From assembly GCA_947396885.1 (NCBI GenBank), contig OX377204.1:87802728-87866727 (forward strand): a stretch of DNA of 64,000 nucleotides, read 5' to 3'. Origin of the DNA: Heligmosomoides polygyrus polygyrus (lineage: Eukaryota > Nematoda > Chromadorea > Rhabditida > Heligmosomidae). The notes beneath the pieces are model-generated. The model made no database searches. It was not told the origin of the DNA and saw only the letters and a list, made by a program, of their open reading frames with translations. The stretch's first letter is position 1. Each line of letters starts with the position of its first letter. Positions 56,201 through 63,520 of the stretch are shown in pieces. The position numbers were made by a program, and so were the translations under genes.

Positions 56201-59200
56201 GCTGAATCTTACGAAGACGATGTTCATGAGGAATGAACAAGATTCTGATGCCCCACCCTCACTCAACGGATCGAACATCTCCGAATGCTCCAGCTACGTG
56301 CATCTGGGTCGCGAAGTCAACATGGCCAACGACCTAGCACTAGAGCTGAGCAGGAGGAAAAGAGCGGCTTGGGGAGCTTTCAAGAGCGTCGAAGAAGTCG
56401 CGAAGAAGACGAAGAACGTCCGGCTCCGTCCCCACCTTTTCGACTCTACCGTTCTTTCTATCCTAACATACGCCTCAGAGACCTGGGCTATACGAAAGCA
56501 GAATGAACACGCGATCAGGGTCGGCAGCGTGGAATCGAGAAGAAGATGCTCGTAGTGGCACGACTCATGCAAATGAGAGAAAGTGAGAGTTCGTCGACGT
56601 TCGAAGATCAGAGACGCTGTCTCATGGGGCAAGTCGTCAAAAATTAGGTGGGCCGGCCACGTAATGCGATTCGCAAACACCCGCTGAATGGGACCGTCAC
56701 CAACTGGTTTCCGAAGGATGTCAAGAGAACACCAGGACGCCCACCAACGCGTTGGTCGGACTTCTTCGTGAAAGCCCTGCACTACCGATATGACGCTCTT
56801 CGTGCCCCTCGAGCGAAGAGGATCCATTGGAACACTCTGGCAAGCGACAGGGACGAATGGAGACGCTGCTGCCCGCTCGAGCAAGTCGATGATCAACGGG
56901 ACGACAGGTGATACAGGTGATATTTTACTATTGGGTGTGTGTAGAGCAGTTGGACTATTGCGTGCAGCTGATACCACGTTGCTGGTTCGGATTTCCCGCT
57001 CAGGCCAAGCAAGCCTTTCATCCCTCCGCCATCGGTGATTTGCTAGTAGGGTACTTGTCTGGGAAAGATCAAGCACTAACTTGTTCATCGGCTGGACAAC
57101 AGAAGTCATCTTATAGCCAAATACGCACTCAAGTCAACTCCATGACATCGCGTAGAAATAGAACGCATCCCAAAAGGAGTCGAGAAAAGGCGTTCTTTAT
57201 CCTTGTCCCCTAATTATTATTTTTATATATTATAACTGTTATTTACAAGTTTTTAACACTTTAGCTACAGTGAAATTCTATGAGTTTTGTAAATAGAAAG
57301 AATGCAAAAATATTCTGGTTCTTCAGATATTAATATCTTCCCGTGCGCCAGCTGAAACGATAAAAAATTCCATCTCATTCAGTAGTGAAGAATTTTCCGG
57401 GAGGCTTGGTATTCTTCATTTTTTTCTAAAGATAAGGGTAACATAGGAGACTATGGAAATGGTAAGAAGATAAGGCGAATATCTGAATATTTAACGGAGG
57501 CCTTAATAAAGTTTAAAGTTCATTATGGTAGAAATATTAGTTTGCATCAGTGTCACTCATTGGCGGACCGCGTCCCAATCCCGAGGAGAGTCTGTGCTTC
57601 CGAAATTTGCTGCACTTGTACCGCAGAGATGACAGCATATTCACTGAGAGCGCTCCGAAGATCACGATCCAGTTCAACTTCAACCTCGATGAAACGGTAG
57701 GCGCCTCACCAACATTTCTGAAGTGCATAACTAGGGGTGAGGTTAAACGCAGCTGTTGTCAGAACTACTATGGCTCCCTCTCGCGAGCAACAACACAGCT
57801 GGGCGATTCGTCGAGAACGACACCGGCGCCGAGAAGAGAAGTCGTCGAGGTCCACGCACCTGATGAGGAAGCTGAGCGATCGCCACGACGCCACGTTCCG
57901 CGACGAGACGACGCGCAGGTGACGACAGCGGAGCATGAGGACCAGTTGCCGCCTATCCTAAAGAAGGTCAGTGCCTTTGCTTGTAAGGTCTATTCTTTAC
58001 AGCATCCTTAACAAGCTAGGTATAATTACGACCAAACGAAAAAGTTGAGAATTTTTATGTTAAATGTACCATTTTCACGTCGAATTTGACACTTTTGAAA
58101 TCAAGCCGGGCACTTTTAAAATCAAATTGGGCTATTTTTCAAATGAAATTGGACACTTTTCACACCAAATTGGACATTCTTCTAAGCTAGCCTACCTGGC
58201 TTTTGAAATCAAAGCGAAGTGTTCGAAATCAAAATAAGCTGCTTCTACATTAGATTACACACTCTCAAAAAGGTTGGAATAATTTTTCGTACAAGAAAAA
58301 TTCTAAATAGTATAACTTTCTTTGAATTTCTAATTCACCCAATATGTGAGCACTTTGTTTGGAATTTTATAAAACCAGTCCCCATTACTGATTCCTTCCT
58401 CACCGGTCCCCGCTTCACTGGTTCCCTCTTCTCTGGTCAGCCTTCTATCCGCCCCCCCCCCCCTCACTGGACCCCTTCCCCACCTCACCGGTCCCCATAC
58501 TGGTCCGTTCCTCACCGATCCTCCTTTAATCTGGTCTCCCTTCACTGGTCAACCTTCTACCGGTCCCCCCTTCACTGGACCCCTCCCTCCTCGTTCACCG
58601 GTCCCCCTTCACTGGATCCCCCCCCCCCCTTTAACGGTCCCCCTTAACTGGACCACTCCCCTTCACCGGTCCCCATTACTGGTCCCTTCCTCACCGGTCC
58701 CCCTTCACTGGACCCCTCTCCCCTCCTTCACCGCTCCCCTTCACTGGAACCCTCCCCCACCCTCACCGGTCCCCATTGCTGGTCCCACGTTCATTGGTCC
58801 CTCCTTTATTGGTCAACCCTTTACCGGTCCCCCTTACTGGACCCCCATACCTCACCGGTCCCCCATTACTGGCCCCACCTTCACTGGTAACACGTCGTAT
58901 GAATCCGGAATCCCTGGCGCTACATCGGGGACACGTCGCCTGAATCCGGACAGGCCTTTCGCGGCATTAGTGACATGTGTTGTGAACCCAGACGCCTGTT
59001 GAACGACGTCGGTGACACCTCTTCTGAACTCGGACGCTCGCCTTCACGACGTCGATGACACATGTTCGGAATTCGGACGCCCTTTGTGTGACATCGGCGA
59101 CACATCTTCTGATTCCTCTCAACACGACGTAGGTGGCACCTCGCCTGAACCCGTACGGCTACTACTCGACGTTTACGAAAGGCCAGACGGACGGACAGAC

Positions 59201-60216
59201 GGACGGACAGACGGAAGGACAGACGGAAGGACAGACACAACCGCTTACTCTTTTATATATAGTAGGATTTTCATCTCTTATGGAAAATGATGATTAATGG
59301 CTTGTTTTAAAGAGCAGGAGGGCGGCGATTTTTCATTGCCAAAAAGTAGATTGCGCCATGCACTCGTCCGAGGCGTCACGATTCTTATTCGATTGATAGC
59401 AGAATTACTGTTTACATGGAGTTTCGCATCTGTAAACCATACAACAAAATCAATTTTAAAGAACACACATATTCTCACATTGACGCTTTATGTGAGCAGC
59501 ATTTACATTATCAATCAAATAAAAATCGCGAAGAGCTTGTTGAGTGCATGGCGCAATCTGGTTTTTAAGGCGCTGAATGATTACTGCTTTGTTGCATTTT
59601 AAAACAAAAGTTAACTTTTTGATTCCTTTTAAAAAATAAAAATTTTATAAAATTATTACACTCATCCGGGGAGCTGTATGAATGAAAATTAAAAAAAAAA
59701 GTTATGCCAAATCTTCCTTGAACAAAAAACTATCTTGCCGTCTTAGAGAGTTTGTAGTTTTACCTGTAAGAAGCTCGTCTCGATTTGGAAGATGTTAAAT
59801 TTGATTTCAAAATTCGTAAAACGGCTTAGAAGAGTGTCCAATTTGACATGGAAATGGTACATAAATGGTCAAAATAAACTCATAGCCCGAATACCACACG
59901 AGCCTTTAAAATTTCTGTTTATAACAAAAAAAACCCCGAGGCCTTGACTATGAGACGCATGGAATGCCGTTTCCTGTCTGACCCAGCAATTCCTCTTTCC
60001 TACGTTTCCTTATTATGGAATTCTGATCAGGATAACCTTTTCAAATAATCGTTGTCTAGAGATATATAGATTCTGATGAAGACTCGGATTTGTTTTGTAG
60101 AGGACGACCCCAGTAACGGCACCTATTCTTCACCAGAAGATTGATCGCGTCATTGAGCAGGAGTCTCCGCGACAGAACCTACCTGTGCGTTACGCTCTCC
60201 CGCTGAAGGAAGCCAG
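44152..60216 (+). CDS. nphp-4: Nephrocystin-4 homologue, 5' half, 12 exons recognised
   Basis: Known role of the family: a ciliary transition-zone protein acting with nephrocystin-1 to gate entry to the cilium; in worms it acts in ciliated sensory neurons. Evidence: joined exons follow the vertebrate protein in order. Examples are NDWYGNF at the N-terminus, CYFFDGKNTQFFG, EVVETV, IKLYPGSPK, YEVPGLLL, LDDISLSFGPH, VIERRLR joined to IGVHNGF, VRSRVSLPKM, ICWGAWQPF and GGPRPNPEESLCF. The phases of all twelve exons agree, giving about 550 codons without a stop. Vertebrate NPHP4 is about 1,430 residues, so the C-terminal half is missing from the recognised part. Introns range from 56 bp to 4.4 kb; the large ones are filled with mobile elements. 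Exon limits are my reading of splice sites and were not tested. Confidence 0.88.
44284..45521 (+). other. nphp-4 intron 1, repeat content
   Basis: About 44760-45010 is a diverged relative of the 35.5-37.0 kb foldback arm, with the CGGAATGCTGATTACGAATA block and a GGCGCAGGGGTAG tRNA-like piece. A plus-strand SINE copy follows at 45045-45290. Confidence 0.45.
45045..45290 (+). repeat. SINE copy
   Basis: B-box region (TCCTGGTTCGAGTTTCCC) and full body (CCAAGCCTTCCATCC, GGCATCCCGTAA). The A box is replaced or lost. Confidence 0.8.
45522..45647 (+). CDS. nphp-4: nphp-4 exon 2
   Basis: Acceptor ATGTTTCAG, donor GTGAGT, 42 codons. Encodes YHISCYFFDGKNTQFFGC, the beta-rich segment matching the vertebrate FFDVTYRHFFG block. 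Confidence 0.85.
45789..45967 (+). CDS. nphp-4: nphp-4 exon 3
   Basis: Acceptor AGATTCAG, donor GTGGGC, ends with two extra bases. Encodes FFHCPHLDDAVSLVIEVVE and GFDLQ; matches the vertebrate YFHTSLNHPNIVAVVEVV region. The 141-bp intron before it contains no repeat. Confidence 0.88.
47375..47560 (+). repeat. SINE copy, 5'-truncated
   Basis: Starts at the TTCCATCCCTCAGGGGTC block; body and tail kept (GTCTCCAAGGTATCC). Confidence 0.75.
47665..47795 (-). repeat. SINE head fragment and (AAAT)n
   Basis: The reverse complement carries a head with decayed A and B boxes. An (AAAT)n run abuts it. Confidence 0.6.
47880..48052 (-). repeat. SINE head-and-body fragment
   Basis: GCGTGGAACGCAGTCGGATG on the minus strand is the A-box area; the body follows with a small internal duplication around TTTTGGTTGGCTTGG. 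Confidence 0.65.
48109..48302 (+). CDS. nphp-4: nphp-4 exon 4
   Basis: Acceptor GAATTTAG, donor GTGAGT. Completes a split Arg, then IKLYPGSPKVLTFSPK and HGRLIDAVDYFPEF, ending VPGLLLSET. Matches the vertebrate RLRLYHGTPRALLHP and IPGLLPAHG segments; one of the strongest exons. Confidence 0.93.
49425..50040 (+). pseudogene. RTE endonuclease domain, deleted and frameshifted
   Basis: RTRMATLNVGTLTDRSCELV begins the APE-type domain, with VQETRWSCRKS carrying the catalytic Glu. After an internal deletion near 49700 the frame shifts to DVIIVAGDLSGHEG (GDLNGH-type motif), ILEYAESHNLIVVNTVF and RIDFVLVQDHD. Confidence 0.85.
50061..50197. mobile_element. 137-bp MITE with 8-bp target duplication
   Basis: Inserted in the RTE linker between the ETVAPQ-type and RPLICTLKIAPP segments. 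CTCCACAG flanks it on both sides (50053-50060 and 50198-50205). Ends TATACATTGGATCC and GGATCCAATGTA are inverted repeats. The interior is rich in ATTCGGAT. Same terminal style (TATAC) and duplication length as the 4.5-kb element at 23414. Confidence 0.88.
51000..52130 (+). pseudogene. RTE reverse transcriptase and C-terminus, decayed
   Basis: VGVHQDSALSPLLFVVLLDA and LLYADDVMLASEDKGEL (intact YADD) lie in 51243-51485. VETRLSVMETKMLHWRAGV and RWYGHVLRGKK follow at 51779-52024. TAG codons and shifts occur between the blocks. Confidence 0.88.
52440..52525 (+). repeat. Dispersed module shared with 33790-33905
   Basis: GATGAGCCACTGAGGAGATGC, then GTGGCGAAACGAACCT. The same pair of blocks as near the RT at 34.4 kb, here without any RT nearby. 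Confidence 0.55.
52664..52776 (+). CDS. nphp-4: nphp-4 exon 5
   Basis: Acceptor CATTTCAG, donor GTAAGG. Encodes PQLAEPIAMSQVSSSLDDI and SLSFGPHAERIEKLILDD; matches the vertebrate [20 protein letters not shown] stretch. An open frame continues past the donor to 52899 but has no family match. Confidence 0.88.
52777..54283 (+). other. nphp-4 intron 5, repeat content
   Basis: SINE pieces at 53060-53265 (plus), 53395-53555 (minus), 53935-54050 (minus, head with GGCGTAGTCGG) and 54080-54235 (minus, tail). An (AAAT)n run at 53753-53778 leads into an ATTCGAA-rich block at 53780-53860. No exon found. Confidence 0.6.
53780..53860. repeat. ATTCGAA-rich block
   Basis: Degenerate TTCGAATATTCGA units like the subterminal zones of the 4.5-kb element, preceded by TATACGAG. 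No inverted partner or duplication found; possibly a solo remnant. Confidence 0.55.
54284..54367 (+). CDS. nphp-4: nphp-4 exon 6
   Basis: Acceptor GTTGTTTAG, donor GTGAGT, 28 codons. Encodes INTDRLYRENHAPS and PMQVIERRLR; the ERRLR end matches the vertebrate LERRLRVGVHNG block cut by the next, 57-bp intron. Confidence 0.9.
54425..54561 (+). CDS. nphp-4: nphp-4 exon 7
   Basis: Acceptor CCATGCCAG. Encodes IGVHNGFTFLFEPLVVHLSS, then a basic, Ser-rich tail (RPLSRSSSDIR). Donor chosen as AG|GTTCGG because it gives the phase needed by exon 8; without splicing the frame stops a few codons later. The donor is non-consensus. Confidence 0.82.
54618..54735 (+). CDS. nphp-4: nphp-4 exon 8
   Basis: Acceptor TTTTCAG after a 56-bp intron, donor GTGAGT. 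Encodes EMNSLFVRSRVSLPKM and RLVVVFALDYLLGTRGGD; matches vertebrate VLRSRLRLPEM and IFQLEYVFSS. Confidence 0.92.
54810..55095 (+). repeat. SINE copy, full length
   Basis: A box TAGCGCAGTCGG, B-box area CACTGGTTCAGATTTCCC, body and tail (GCCGTCCTTTATTC). Close to the reference copy at 38093. Confidence 0.88.
55383..55650 (+). repeat. SINE copy with a strong B box
   Basis: Head TGGCGTAGTCGGTGG, B box GGTTCGAGTCCC (nearest to the tRNA consensus), then the standard body. Upstream of nphp-4 exon 9. Confidence 0.85.
55703..55805 (+). CDS. nphp-4: nphp-4 exon 9
   Basis: Acceptor ATCGTTCAG, donor AG|GTTCGC. Encodes KAILNSQSVIICWGAWQPFA and RLQAS; matches the vertebrate HMVRWAVWNPLL segment. Found by frame and homology; its frame is masked by a longer overlapping frame (55657-55884). 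The last base joins exon 10 as Val. Confidence 0.82.
56050..56925 (+). mobile_element. Second RTE-type LINE family, RT C-terminal half
   Basis: 5'-truncated; ends in GACGACAGGTGATACAGGTGATA, like the minus-strand fragment at 42.8 kb. Lies in nphp-4 intron 9. Confidence 0.88.
56064..56555 (+). pseudogene. RTE-family RT fragment with altered catalytic motif
   Basis: QLHHLRLVDDIVLITPSISQ is the motif 5 region. The usual FADD reads LVDD here, still keeping both Asp. LLLNLTKTMFMRN, YVHLGREVNM and RRKRAAWGAFKSVEEV follow. The rest (56648-56911) encodes IRKHPLNGTVTNW and GRPPTRWSDFFVKAL in another frame. Dead by truncation and shifts. Confidence 0.88.
56935..57205 (+). repeat. SINE copy
   Basis: Head GTGTAGAGCAGTTGG, B-box area TTGCTGGTTCGGATTTCCC, full body, tail CCTTGTCCCC. 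Inserted directly after the RTE end. Confidence 0.82.
57551..57696 (+). CDS. nphp-4: nphp-4 exon 10
   Basis: Acceptor TTTGCATCAG (an alternative AG at 57540 gives the wrong phase), donor GTAGGC. Encodes SLIGGPRPNPEESLCFRNLL and KITIQFNFNLDET; matches vertebrate LQGGIQPNPSHCLVYKV and LRFQFSLG. Confidence 0.92.
57763..57966 (+). CDS. nphp-4: nphp-4 exon 11
   Basis: Acceptor CTGTTGTCAG after a 66-bp intron, donor GTCAGT, 68 codons, phase 0 at both ends. Encodes a low-complexity region (SSRTTPAPRREVVEVHAP, PRRHVPRRDD) that corresponds in position to the Pro/Ser-rich linker of vertebrate NPHP4. The frame is also open without splicing, so the intron is less certain. Confidence 0.65.
58370..58885. 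repeat. C/T-rich degenerate minisatellite
   Basis: Repeated TTCACTGGACCCC and TCACCGGTCCCC units of about 25-35 bp with runs of C. Relatives at 42.3-42.5 kb (plus) and 61.83-61.93 kb (inverted). Confidence 0.85.
58886..59250. repeat. About 36-bp minisatellite and GACG microsatellite
   Basis: About seven units of a GACGTCGGTGACACATCTTC-like sequence, then (GGACGGACAGAC)n at 59180-59240. An inverted relative lies at 61640-62160. Confidence 0.85.
59351..59559. repeat. Foldback with GATTGCGCCATGCACTC arms
   Basis: The 17-base arm at 59351-59367 is the perfect inverse of 59543-59559. The sequence GCGCCATGCACTC recurs at about 46649-46661, with an inverted partner near 46830. Outer limits unknown. 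Confidence 0.7.
60101..60216 (+). CDS. nphp-4: nphp-4 exon 12
   Basis: Acceptor TGTTTTGTAG, donor GTAAGA. Encodes RTTPVTAPILHQKIDRVIEQ and ends VRYALPLKEA plus two bases. A weak match to the vertebrate FTPLHAPIVVGTQ region; placed mainly by splice quality, open frame and phase. Confidence 0.65.
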
Positions 60217-60275
60217 GTAAGATTGATTTGATATGATTTGATTCAGGTTTGATAATCCGTAATTGATGTTACATA

Positions 60276-60927
60276 CAGGGTGTCTCAAAAAATGTGAGCA
60301 CTGTTGGAAAGAACATAACTTTACTCATATAAAAAGCTACGAAAGATGTAAACAGCTAAGTGTGGCGGTGATTGCGCCGCGCTCTCGTCTGAATTTCCGC
60401 ATTTCGCGTTTGATTGATTGTGTCTTGCTTGAAATCTTGTCGTAATTTTTCCGCAGAGTAGGGGTACGTGCCAACACAGGTCGGGAAGTCAATCAAGTTA
60501 CATGTCACAAGTTTTCCACGTGAATCCGCTATGTGTTCGTCGCTATGTGCTTCCAAACAGGTCTCGAACGCCTCTAAAAGCTTCGTTAACAGTAATGTTA
60601 GAAGCCCTCAAGCAGTACCCGCTTTTTTTTAAATACGCCCTGCATTGCGCTGCTAGCTGAAGTGTGTTTTGAGGTTTTGAACATTGTACGAACACAAACC
60701 AAGCCGTACTCCCACTCTATGGAACAATTACGACTAGATTTCAAGCAAGACACAATCAATCAAGTAGCAAAATGCAGAATTCCGACGAGTGCGTGGCGTA
60801 ATCCATGTCACACGTACGTAATAAAAATTTTATTTTCTTGCGCTTTCATATAGCTATTCACTTCTTTCGTAGCTTTATTATGAGTTATGTTCTTTCAAAG
60901 AGTGCTTACATTTTTTGGTACACCCTG
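60276..60927. mobile_element. 652-bp foldback with Tc1-type ends and TA duplication
   Basis: Ends CAGGGTGT and its complement, with TA on each side (60274-60275 and 60928-60929). Arms of about 200 bp match: AAAAAATGTGAGCAC against AAAAAATGTAAGCAC, GAAAGAACATAACT, GCTACGAAAGA, TTGATTGATTGTGTCTTGC. The middle carries no intact transposase. Confidence 0.88.
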
Positions 60928-61033
60928 TATCTGGACAGGCATGCTCTTTTATATGTAGATGAATGTTTTGAGATAAACAGACTTACATCGCTGAAGGAGC
61001 CTCTATATTTATTGAATGACTGGCTATACCGAT

Positions 61034-61250
61034 AGAACCCATAGAGCGCGTAATCGTAGGAGGCGACGGCTCTCGCGTGCACCACAGTCTCTATCGAAGC
61101 CTTCTAATCTCACAGACTTGTCGGCGTATGTTAAGGCACTAACATGCTTGCCGGCTTTCATCACAAGTCGTTGCATAGGCCATATATTCGTGCAAGTGGT
61201 CTTCATAATCAGAAGGAGGATTGATTGGCACATGTCGTGAAGCTACACCG
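61034..61250 (+). repeat. Diverged SINE copy
   Basis: GCGCGTAATCGTAGGAGG, CTCTCGCGTGCACC, then GACTTGTCGGCGTATG and CATGTCGTGAAG; the order matches the SINE but with deletions, and the B box is missing. Confidence 0.6.
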
Positions 61251-62563
61251 AAGGTATGTGGGAGCGCACTGTTGCTCGTACTCTATCCGCGGCAGTCAAT
61301 CAAGCACCTGCTCAGCCGCAGAGGCAAGGCAGTAGATTGGTTGCTGCGATTACGGTAAGGGCAACGGAGCGTTCGCGCAGCCTTGCGGTGCATCTTCGCG
61401 ACATGTACCGACTAACTAACACCTTATCGTGAATGTATATTACTATATGTAAAATTCGCTAAATCCTTGGGTTACGTTGTCAATTACGGGGGGGGGGGGG
61501 GAGTGGCTGAAACCAAGAGATGCTTTCGACAGGGCGGCGTATGCCAGCCGGGTCCTCTTTGAGCTTAACCATGGAGGATTGCTCGCGGACTATATCCTTA
61601 GCGGGGGATCGTCCAAATTTACGATGTTTTGAGCGGGCAACGTGTCAGGATATGGACTAGGATTAAGTGCCAAGCGCCGGGAATCAGAAGACATGCCAAA
61701 GACGTCGTTTAGCGTGCGTCGGGATTCAGAAGACCTGTCGTAGAGGTCGTCCAACGTGCGTACGAATTCAGAAGGCCTGCCGAAGATGTCGTCCAACGTG
61801 CGAGGGATTCAGAATAAGTGGTACTGATAAAGGGGATCAGGGAAGAGGAGACCAGTAGAAGGAGACCAGTGAGGGGGTTCCGTAAAAGGGGACCAGCGAA
61901 CGGGACCACTAGGATGGAGGGGATGCAGTTGGGAGGACTAGAGTTTTCTCTCAGCATTGTTCTACGTGTGTCGGGTTTCTGAAGACGTGCTACAGACGTC
62001 GTGCCACGTGTGTCGGAATGCAGAAGACGTTTCATAGACGTCGTTATAACGTGGTGACACTTGCGTCGGGACTCAGCAGAGTGTCACGTATGTTATGCAG
62101 CTTGTGTCGGGAATCTGAACACGTGGCAAGAACGTCGTATAGCGTGCGTTCAGATGAAGAAGACATGCCACATATCAGACTTTATGCGACATGCGTAGGA
62201 GTTTTGCACACTTTTTACTTCCTTCATGTAACGAGCGTGCCCATGTTCGACAGGGCAATCCCAGGTGTGAGTTTTGGCTTATCAGCCCGCCCAGAAGTTA
62301 TTCAGTTTTTTGCCACTTTTGAACCACCCAAGGGCATTTAGCAAAAACGAAACATGGTTCTGTGATTCTCGTCCGATGCCCTACAAGACCATATAGGTCT
62401 CGTTCAGAATCTCCGGACCGAGTTCAGTGACCTCCCTCGTCAGAGGCGGCATGTGGTCACATCCACAAAAAAAACAGAGCAAAAAATAGGCAAGAATCAG
62501 GTCCCACCTGTCCAAATAATAAAAATAATTGTGAAGAAGCAAAGCAGAGGAGCAAAGGCCTGA
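61251..62563. other. Poly-G run and minisatellite relative, no gene
   Basis: A G run at 61489-61501. 61640-61820 and 61960-62160 carry AGAAGACATGCCAAAGACGTCG-type units, the inverse of the 58.9-59.2 kb minisatellite. 61830-61925 is the inverse of the C/T-rich one. The frames over this stretch look like products of the repeats. Confidence 0.6.
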
Positions 62564-62630
62564 GTTATACTCCCGCCGGAGCGTCCGCTAGTCCGCGGAC
62601 GTTCCGCGGATGCTCCCGCGGGAGTATAAC
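62564..62630. repeat. 67-bp GC-rich hairpin, MITE-like
   Basis: GTTATACTCCCGC at the left pairs with GCGGGAGTATAAC at the right; arms extend to about 30 bases through GAGCGTCCGC and TCCGCGG with few mismatches. GGCCTGA on the left and GGCCTAA on the right may be remains of a target duplication. Confidence 0.75.
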
Positions 62631-62783
62631 ACTGGCCTAACTCCGGTTCTCTGCCGGCTCGTGGGTAAGGTGGGGCGGAGAGGGGGGAGGAGGTAGTGAG
62701 AACAACTATAGGAGTACTATTGCTGTCGGACATTAAATGGTAGTGATGGTCGACCAATACTGACTGATTTTTTGTTTCTGCAG

Positions 62784-62836
62784 AGTAAGCGCTTCGGATT
62801 GGGACTCCCACGATCTGTTCCTTGCCACTAGAATGG
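62784..62836 (+). CDS. Possible nphp-4 exon 13 (tentative)
   Basis: A good acceptor (TTTGTTTCTGCAG) supplies the one base needed after exon 12, giving VSASDWDSHDLFLATRM in frame, then GTACTT as a possible donor. No clear family match; could be chance. Confidence 0.25.
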
Positions 62837-63354
62837 GTACTTCGGAGAATAAACCACGTTCATGCGATAGATGGTGGACCGGCTTTATAGGAGCATTTTT
62901 TTTAACATTTCTGTCCTACCAACTCTACATAGTAATACCAGTCTTGTACTCTAATTAGAGTAAGAAGACTCAAAGAAGACAAGGAGACGAGTAGGGTGTT
63001 CTGTTCTCGGGGTTTGGAGGCCGCTGGACGTCTGGTAAATAAATAAATGGGATAAGTCAAGGTCGTCGACCTGTTGGGATGGCCGGAGAACAGCGTCCGC
63101 TTAGAAGGGTTAATTCAGACCGCTCTCGATCAATGCAGACGACCAATGAATGGCTCATTACCGCTGACTCGCCTTTTATAGCCGTGGGGTTACGTTAACA
63201 TGGGAAGATTCCGCGCGGGACCTATAGGACGCGAAAGTACAGCATACACGGGCACAACTTGATCGATACTAGATACGGGAACTACGCATGATCACTGAAC
63301 AGGAATTCGTTAACATTCTTGCTTTCGTGTTAGCATTCGAATACCAACCGATAG
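62837..63354. other. No feature recognised
   Basis: Contains a short AAATAAATAAATGGG-type run near 63035 that resembles the sequence after the SINE fragment at 47.8 kb. No exon or repeat otherwise. Confidence 0.35.
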
Positions 63355-63520
63355 TCAAGTCAGTGTTTCGCCCTTCCCAGAAAAACTTGGAACCAATCCA
63401 CCGACCCGTTAGGGTGGAAGGCTTGGCTGACTTAGGCGGGAAATCTGAACCAAGGACCTTGAATCACTGTGCACCCGACGTCCGGCGCCTCCTCCGACGC
63501 GCTACCACGCGCCCTAGCAT
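63355..63520 (-). repeat. SINE copy, minus strand
   Basis: The reverse complement has GTGGTAGCGCGTCGGAGG, a B-box area GGTTCAGATTTCCC and the start of the body up to TCTGGGAAGGG. Confidence 0.8.

Larger units (their letters stand above)
58020..59269 (-). mobile_element. Helitron-like non-autonomous element with internal minisatellites (tentative)
   Basis: The minus strand starts TCCTACTATATATAAAAGAG at 59269 after an A, followed by GTCTGTCCTTCCGTCTGTC repeats. From memory this is how several nematode Helitron-type elements begin (5' TC, then TACTA..TATAAA..., then GTCTGTC). Next come units of about 36 bp (GACGTCGGTGACAC, TCTGAA, TCGGACGC; 58890-59160) and a C/T-rich minisatellite (58370-58885). 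Possible 3' end CTAG near 58017-58020 on the minus strand; hairpin and exact end not established. Confidence 0.45.
57967..60100 (+). other. nphp-4 intron 11, repeat content
   Basis: Contains the Helitron-like, minisatellite-rich element (58020-59269), the foldback at 59351-59559 and AATTTGACA-type modules at 59780-59880. No exon found between 57967 and 60100. Confidence 0.6.

Noticed and set aside
57541..57550. Exon 10 starting at the earlier AG (57540)
   Set aside because: That start is incompatible with the one-base remainder of exon 9; the AG at 57550 fits phase and homology.
61590..62035. Coding frames at 61590-62035
   Set aside because: The repeated peptides simply reflect the underlying minisatellite.
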